From JTS-RE37 sp041744575 (GTDB lineage Bacteria > Bacteroidota > Bacteroidia > Flavobacteriales > Flavobacteriaceae), in the NCBI GenBank assembly GCA_041744575.1, contig JBGTKP010000020.1:1-64000 (forward strand): 64,000 nt of DNA, read 5' to 3'. Under the pieces are notes generated by a model. The model did no database searches and was not told the origin of the DNA. It saw only the letters and a list, made by a program, of their open reading frames with translations. Within the stretch, counting starts at the first letter, position 1, and the number at the start of each line of letters is the position of its first letter. This document shows positions 61,758 through 64,000 of the stretch, piece by piece. The translations under genes were made by a program, and so were the position numbers.

Positions 61758-62519
61758 ATGTCCGGTACAGAAACATTCCGGTATACGCACAGTGTGCTTT
61801 TGGCCCCTTTCCTGGCAGTGCTGGCTATTTGGGCCATCTTCTGGGCTGAGATTCGTTTTGGGTTGAATCTCAATCATTTTGGCGTCTATCCCCGTACGTT
61901 GAAAGGACTGGGAGGAATTATCTGCAGTCCGTTTATACATGACTCCCTGGAGCACCTCTATAATAACACCATTCCGGTCGCCATACTCCTGGCGGCCTTA
62001 TTTTATTTTTACAGGACGGTTTCTATGAAGGTGTTGCTGCTAGGTTTAGTACTTACAGGTGGTATCACCTGGATCATCGCCAGACCGTCTTATCACATTG
62101 GTGCCAGTGGAATTATCTATTTGCTTGCAAGTTTTATCTTTTTTAAAGGAGTTTTTACAAAGCATTACCGGTTGGTTGCACTTTCCCTGGGGGTTGTTTT
62201 TATCTACGGAAGCCTCTTGTGGTATATTTTTCCTGTGGAAGATGGAATTTCCTGGGAAGGACACCTGGGCGGTTTTATTTCAGGCCTTATCCTGGCATTT
62301 TTGATCAGGGCCGAGGTCCCTGAATTGCGCAAATATGCCTGGGAAAAGTCAGATTTCAGGGAGGAAGATGATCCTTTTTTAAGGCATTTTGACAAAGATG
62401 GCAATTTCATTGAGCAGCCTGATGCGGAGTACATTGAAGGGAAGTACTTCCGCAAGCCTGAGATTTCCAGCCGGCGTTCGGAAGAAGACAAGCAGCAAGG
62501 GCGTGAAGAGATAGGTTAG
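61758..62519 (+). CDS. Rhomboid family intramembrane serine protease
   Basis: The 253-residue protein has six hydrophobic segments and the catalytic residues of a rhomboid: Ser117 in HIGASGIIYLL and His169 in WEGHLGGFISG, with the N-terminal HDSLEHLYNN region. The C-terminal tail of about 60 residues is charged and cytoplasmic-looking. It is separated from rarA by 89 bases. Confidence 0.9.
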   Translation: MSGTETFRYTHSVLLAPFLAVLAIWAIFWAEIRFGLNLNHFGVYPRTLKGLGGIICSPFIHDSLEHLYNNTIPVAILLAALFYFYRTVSMKVLLLGLVLTGGITWIIARPSYHIGASGIIYLLASFIFFKGVFTKHYRLVALSLGVVFIYGSLLWYIFPVEDGISWEGHLGGFISGLILAFLIRAEVPELRKYAWEKSDFREEDDPFLRHFDKDGNFIEQPDAEYIEGKYFRKPEISSRRSEEDKQQGREEIG

Positions 62520-62692
62520 GGCAATAGAGGTGTGTTTGGTGTAATTGTTAAGGTGAATAACGGTTAAGCTTTTTGCGTCGAAAATTCTCTTTCCATGACC
62601 CTAAAGGGCAATAATTTTCTCTATCAATGCTCTTTTATAGGATTTTTCCTCCCTTTTGGAGTTGGGGAACAGAAAAATCCAGTTTCATTGGC

Positions 62693-63460
62693 CTATACAT
62701 TATTCACATTTATAAATATCTGGTTCAGGGAACGCTGCCGTATCACTTCATAAAGAAAGACCCCACAAGCCACAGAAACATTGAGAGAAGCTATTTCACC
62801 CAGGATTGGAAGCTTGCCCGCATGGTCCGCCATCTTTAGAATGGAAGGGGAGATTCCCTTGTCTTCAGAACCCATGATGAGAGCCAGAGGTACATTGAGC
62901 GGCAAATCGTGAACCAGAGTATTACTTTTCTCCGAAGCTGCTACCACACGGATCCCGGAGGCCTGCAAATAGAAAATGGCATCCTTCAGATGATCCACTT
63001 TGCTGATGGGAACCTTAAAAGCAGCTCCGGCGGAAGTTTTAATGGTATCCGCTGTGACCGGTGCCCCTCCTTTTTTTGGAATGACAATCCCATCAACTCC
63101 TGTACATTCGGCAGTTCGGATAATGGCCCCAAAATTACGGACATCGGAAAGTTGGTCCAACAACAGGAAAAATGGTTTTTCCTTAGTAGCAATGACCTGT
63201 TCAACAAGGCTTTCAAAGGGATGAAAGGCAATGGGGGACATACTGGCAATGACTCCCTGGTGGTTTTTAGGGCTTAACTTGTTGAGCTTCTCGACAGGGA
63301 CGTAGGAACTGCTGATCCCTTGTTTGCGAACCAGTGATTCCAGGGTTCGGGACAGCTCCCCTTTGAGACCTTTCTGAATGAATATCTTATCAATGGGCTC
63401 ATTGGCCTGAATGGCTTCAATAACGGCTCGAAGGCCATAGATGCGGGTAGCATTTTCCAT
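62693..63460 (-). CDS. rlmB: 23S rRNA 2'-O-methyltransferase RlmB-type
   Basis: The 255-residue SpoU/TrmH-family methyltransferase forms a trefoil knot. Its N-terminal substrate-binding domain is MENATRIYGLRAVIEAIQANEPIDKIFIQKGLKG, and the knot has NFGAIIRTAECTGVDGIVIPKKGG, IMGSEDKGISPSILKMAD and ASLNVSVACGVFLYEVIRQR. The likely target is 23S rRNA guanosine 2251. Confidence 0.9.
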   Translation of the reverse strand: MENATRIYGLRAVIEAIQANEPIDKIFIQKGLKGELSRTLESLVRKQGISSSYVPVEKLNKLSPKNHQGVIASMSPIAFHPFESLVEQVIATKEKPFFLLLDQLSDVRNFGAIIRTAECTGVDGIVIPKKGGAPVTADTIKTSAGAAFKVPISKVDHLKDAIFYLQASGIRVVAASEKSNTLVHDLPLNVPLALIMGSEDKGISPSILKMADHAGKLPILGEIASLNVSVACGVFLYEVIRQRSLNQIFINVNNV

Positions 63461-63549
63461 GCATCAAAGATATGTAAAAACAGACGCGAAGAGTTCCGTG
63501 GAAAGGATATTCGGACCTGACCCTTATATCTTTGTACCCATCAAATTTC

Positions 63550-64000
63550 TTAAAGCGTATTAAGATAGTCGATCACAAGCAGCAGATCGGTTTCCTTTTT
63601 TATATTGATCTTGTTTTCCTTAATAAAGGATTTTAATTTGGGAGCCACATCCGAGTCGAAAGAACTGATGAATTTGTTTTTCCTGTCAGGCAGGAAATAA
63701 GCTACGTCTTCCTCTTTTGCGGCGGACGAATAATAATAGTCAGTGTAGTTACTAAACTTATCAGGCGTAGGTCGGACCAGGGAGTTTACAGGCTGGGTTC
63801 CTTCAATAAACTTTACTTTTGTCCGTGAATAAAGGGAGAATCTTTCCCCTTTGCCGATGAGTGTCAGGTATCCGTTCCTGTATATCTCATCTTCCGTATA
63901 CAAGGTTTTTAAACTGATCTCCTTGCTGCCATCAATAAGACGGAATCTTTTATCAGTATGCAGGGATTGTTTTACCGAATCCTGAAAATAGTCCTTTATT
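63550..64000 (-). CDS. Partial uncharacterised protein, 5' end outside the window
   Basis: The frame is open from 64000 to a TAA-type stop at 63550; the N-terminus lies beyond the edge. The visible 149 residues include DSVKQSLHTDKRFRLIDGSK and SAAKEEDVAYFLPDRKNKFI. No domain is recognised. The C-terminal helix-like tail (NKINIKKETDLLLVIDYLNTL) is charged. Confidence 0.7.
   Translation of the reverse strand, partial: IKDYFQDSVKQSLHTDKRFRLIDGSKEISLKTLYTEDEIYRNGYLTLIGKGERFSLYSRTKVKFIEGTQPVNSLVRPTPDKFSNYTDYYYSSAAKEEDVAYFLPDRKNKFISSFDSDVAPKLKSFIKENKINIKKETDLLLVIDYLNTL

Noticed and set aside
63522..63536. TATATCTTTGTACC, a TAnnTTTG box on the plus strand
   Set aside because: No TTG lies at the right distance and no plus-strand gene follows; both neighbours are on the minus strand.

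Overview
The window is chromosomal DNA from a member of the Bacteroidota, almost certainly a moderate-GC marine-type Flavobacteriaceae. The evidence is the neighbourhood of gldJ and porV (gliding and type IX secretion), a fused hypoxanthine phosphoribosyltransferase-adenylate kinase, pdhA/pdhC without pdhB, a PafA-type phosphatase, DUF4136, DUF5723 and DUF2490 proteins, and weak Shine-Dalgarno use with TAnnTTTG-type promoter boxes. The genus cannot be fixed from the sequence alone.

Layout. 1-2.1 kb is an insertion-sequence graveyard: the left end of an IS21-type element cut by an IS3-type element whose orfB carries a stop and whose orfA/orfB frameshift site is interrupted by a 20-bp palindrome, then a fragment of a second IS3-type orfA. 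2.3-10.6 kb is an accessory block of exported redox proteins: a Tat-exported sarcosine oxidase-like flavoprotein, a secreted alpha/beta-hydrolase-like protein without its serine, a Tat-exported flavin amine oxidase paired with a c-type cytochrome, a DUF4198 protein and two Tat-exported ferritin-like proteins. 10.6-11.7 kb is gene-poor and contains a palindromic repeat related to the one inside the IS. 11.7-16.7 kb holds a receiver-domain protein, exonuclease III, tRNA-Val(GAC), murF and gldJ. 17.2-28.4 kb is core metabolism and envelope: porV, cdd, pdhA-pdhC, an M28 peptidase, an SDR, a SprT-like protein, a mannose-1-phosphate guanylyltransferase, a DUF389 protein and an MlaF-MlaE transporter pair. 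porU, expected between gldJ and porV, is absent.

28.5-45 kb holds pafA, a glycosyltransferase, a KAS III-like enzyme, gcvP, a degenerate UbiA-like membrane protein, an ECF sigma factor with a ZAS-type anti-sigma candidate, a rhodanese, a DUF2490 gene with a stop in its signal peptide, an M3 peptidase, purE/purK, the hpt-adk fusion, obg and a DUF4136 lipoprotein. 45-52.5 kb holds a 2031-residue alpha-2-macroglobulin with a CNEQ thioester motif, an SDR without the Tyr-Lys pair and a cupin. 52.6-64 kb is mpl, DUF1569, radC, a degenerate polysaccharide deacetylase-like protein, a YjjG-type phosphatase, a three-gene exported or outer-membrane unit of unknown function, rarA, a rhomboid protease, rlmB and a partial gene running off the edge.

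Most of the window is conserved housekeeping. The parts that deserve attention are the exported flavoprotein-cytochrome block, the missing porU, the palindrome in the IS frameshift site, several proteins that have lost catalytic residues (hydrolase-like, deacetylase-like, UbiA-like, SDR), and the DUF2490 nonsense codon.
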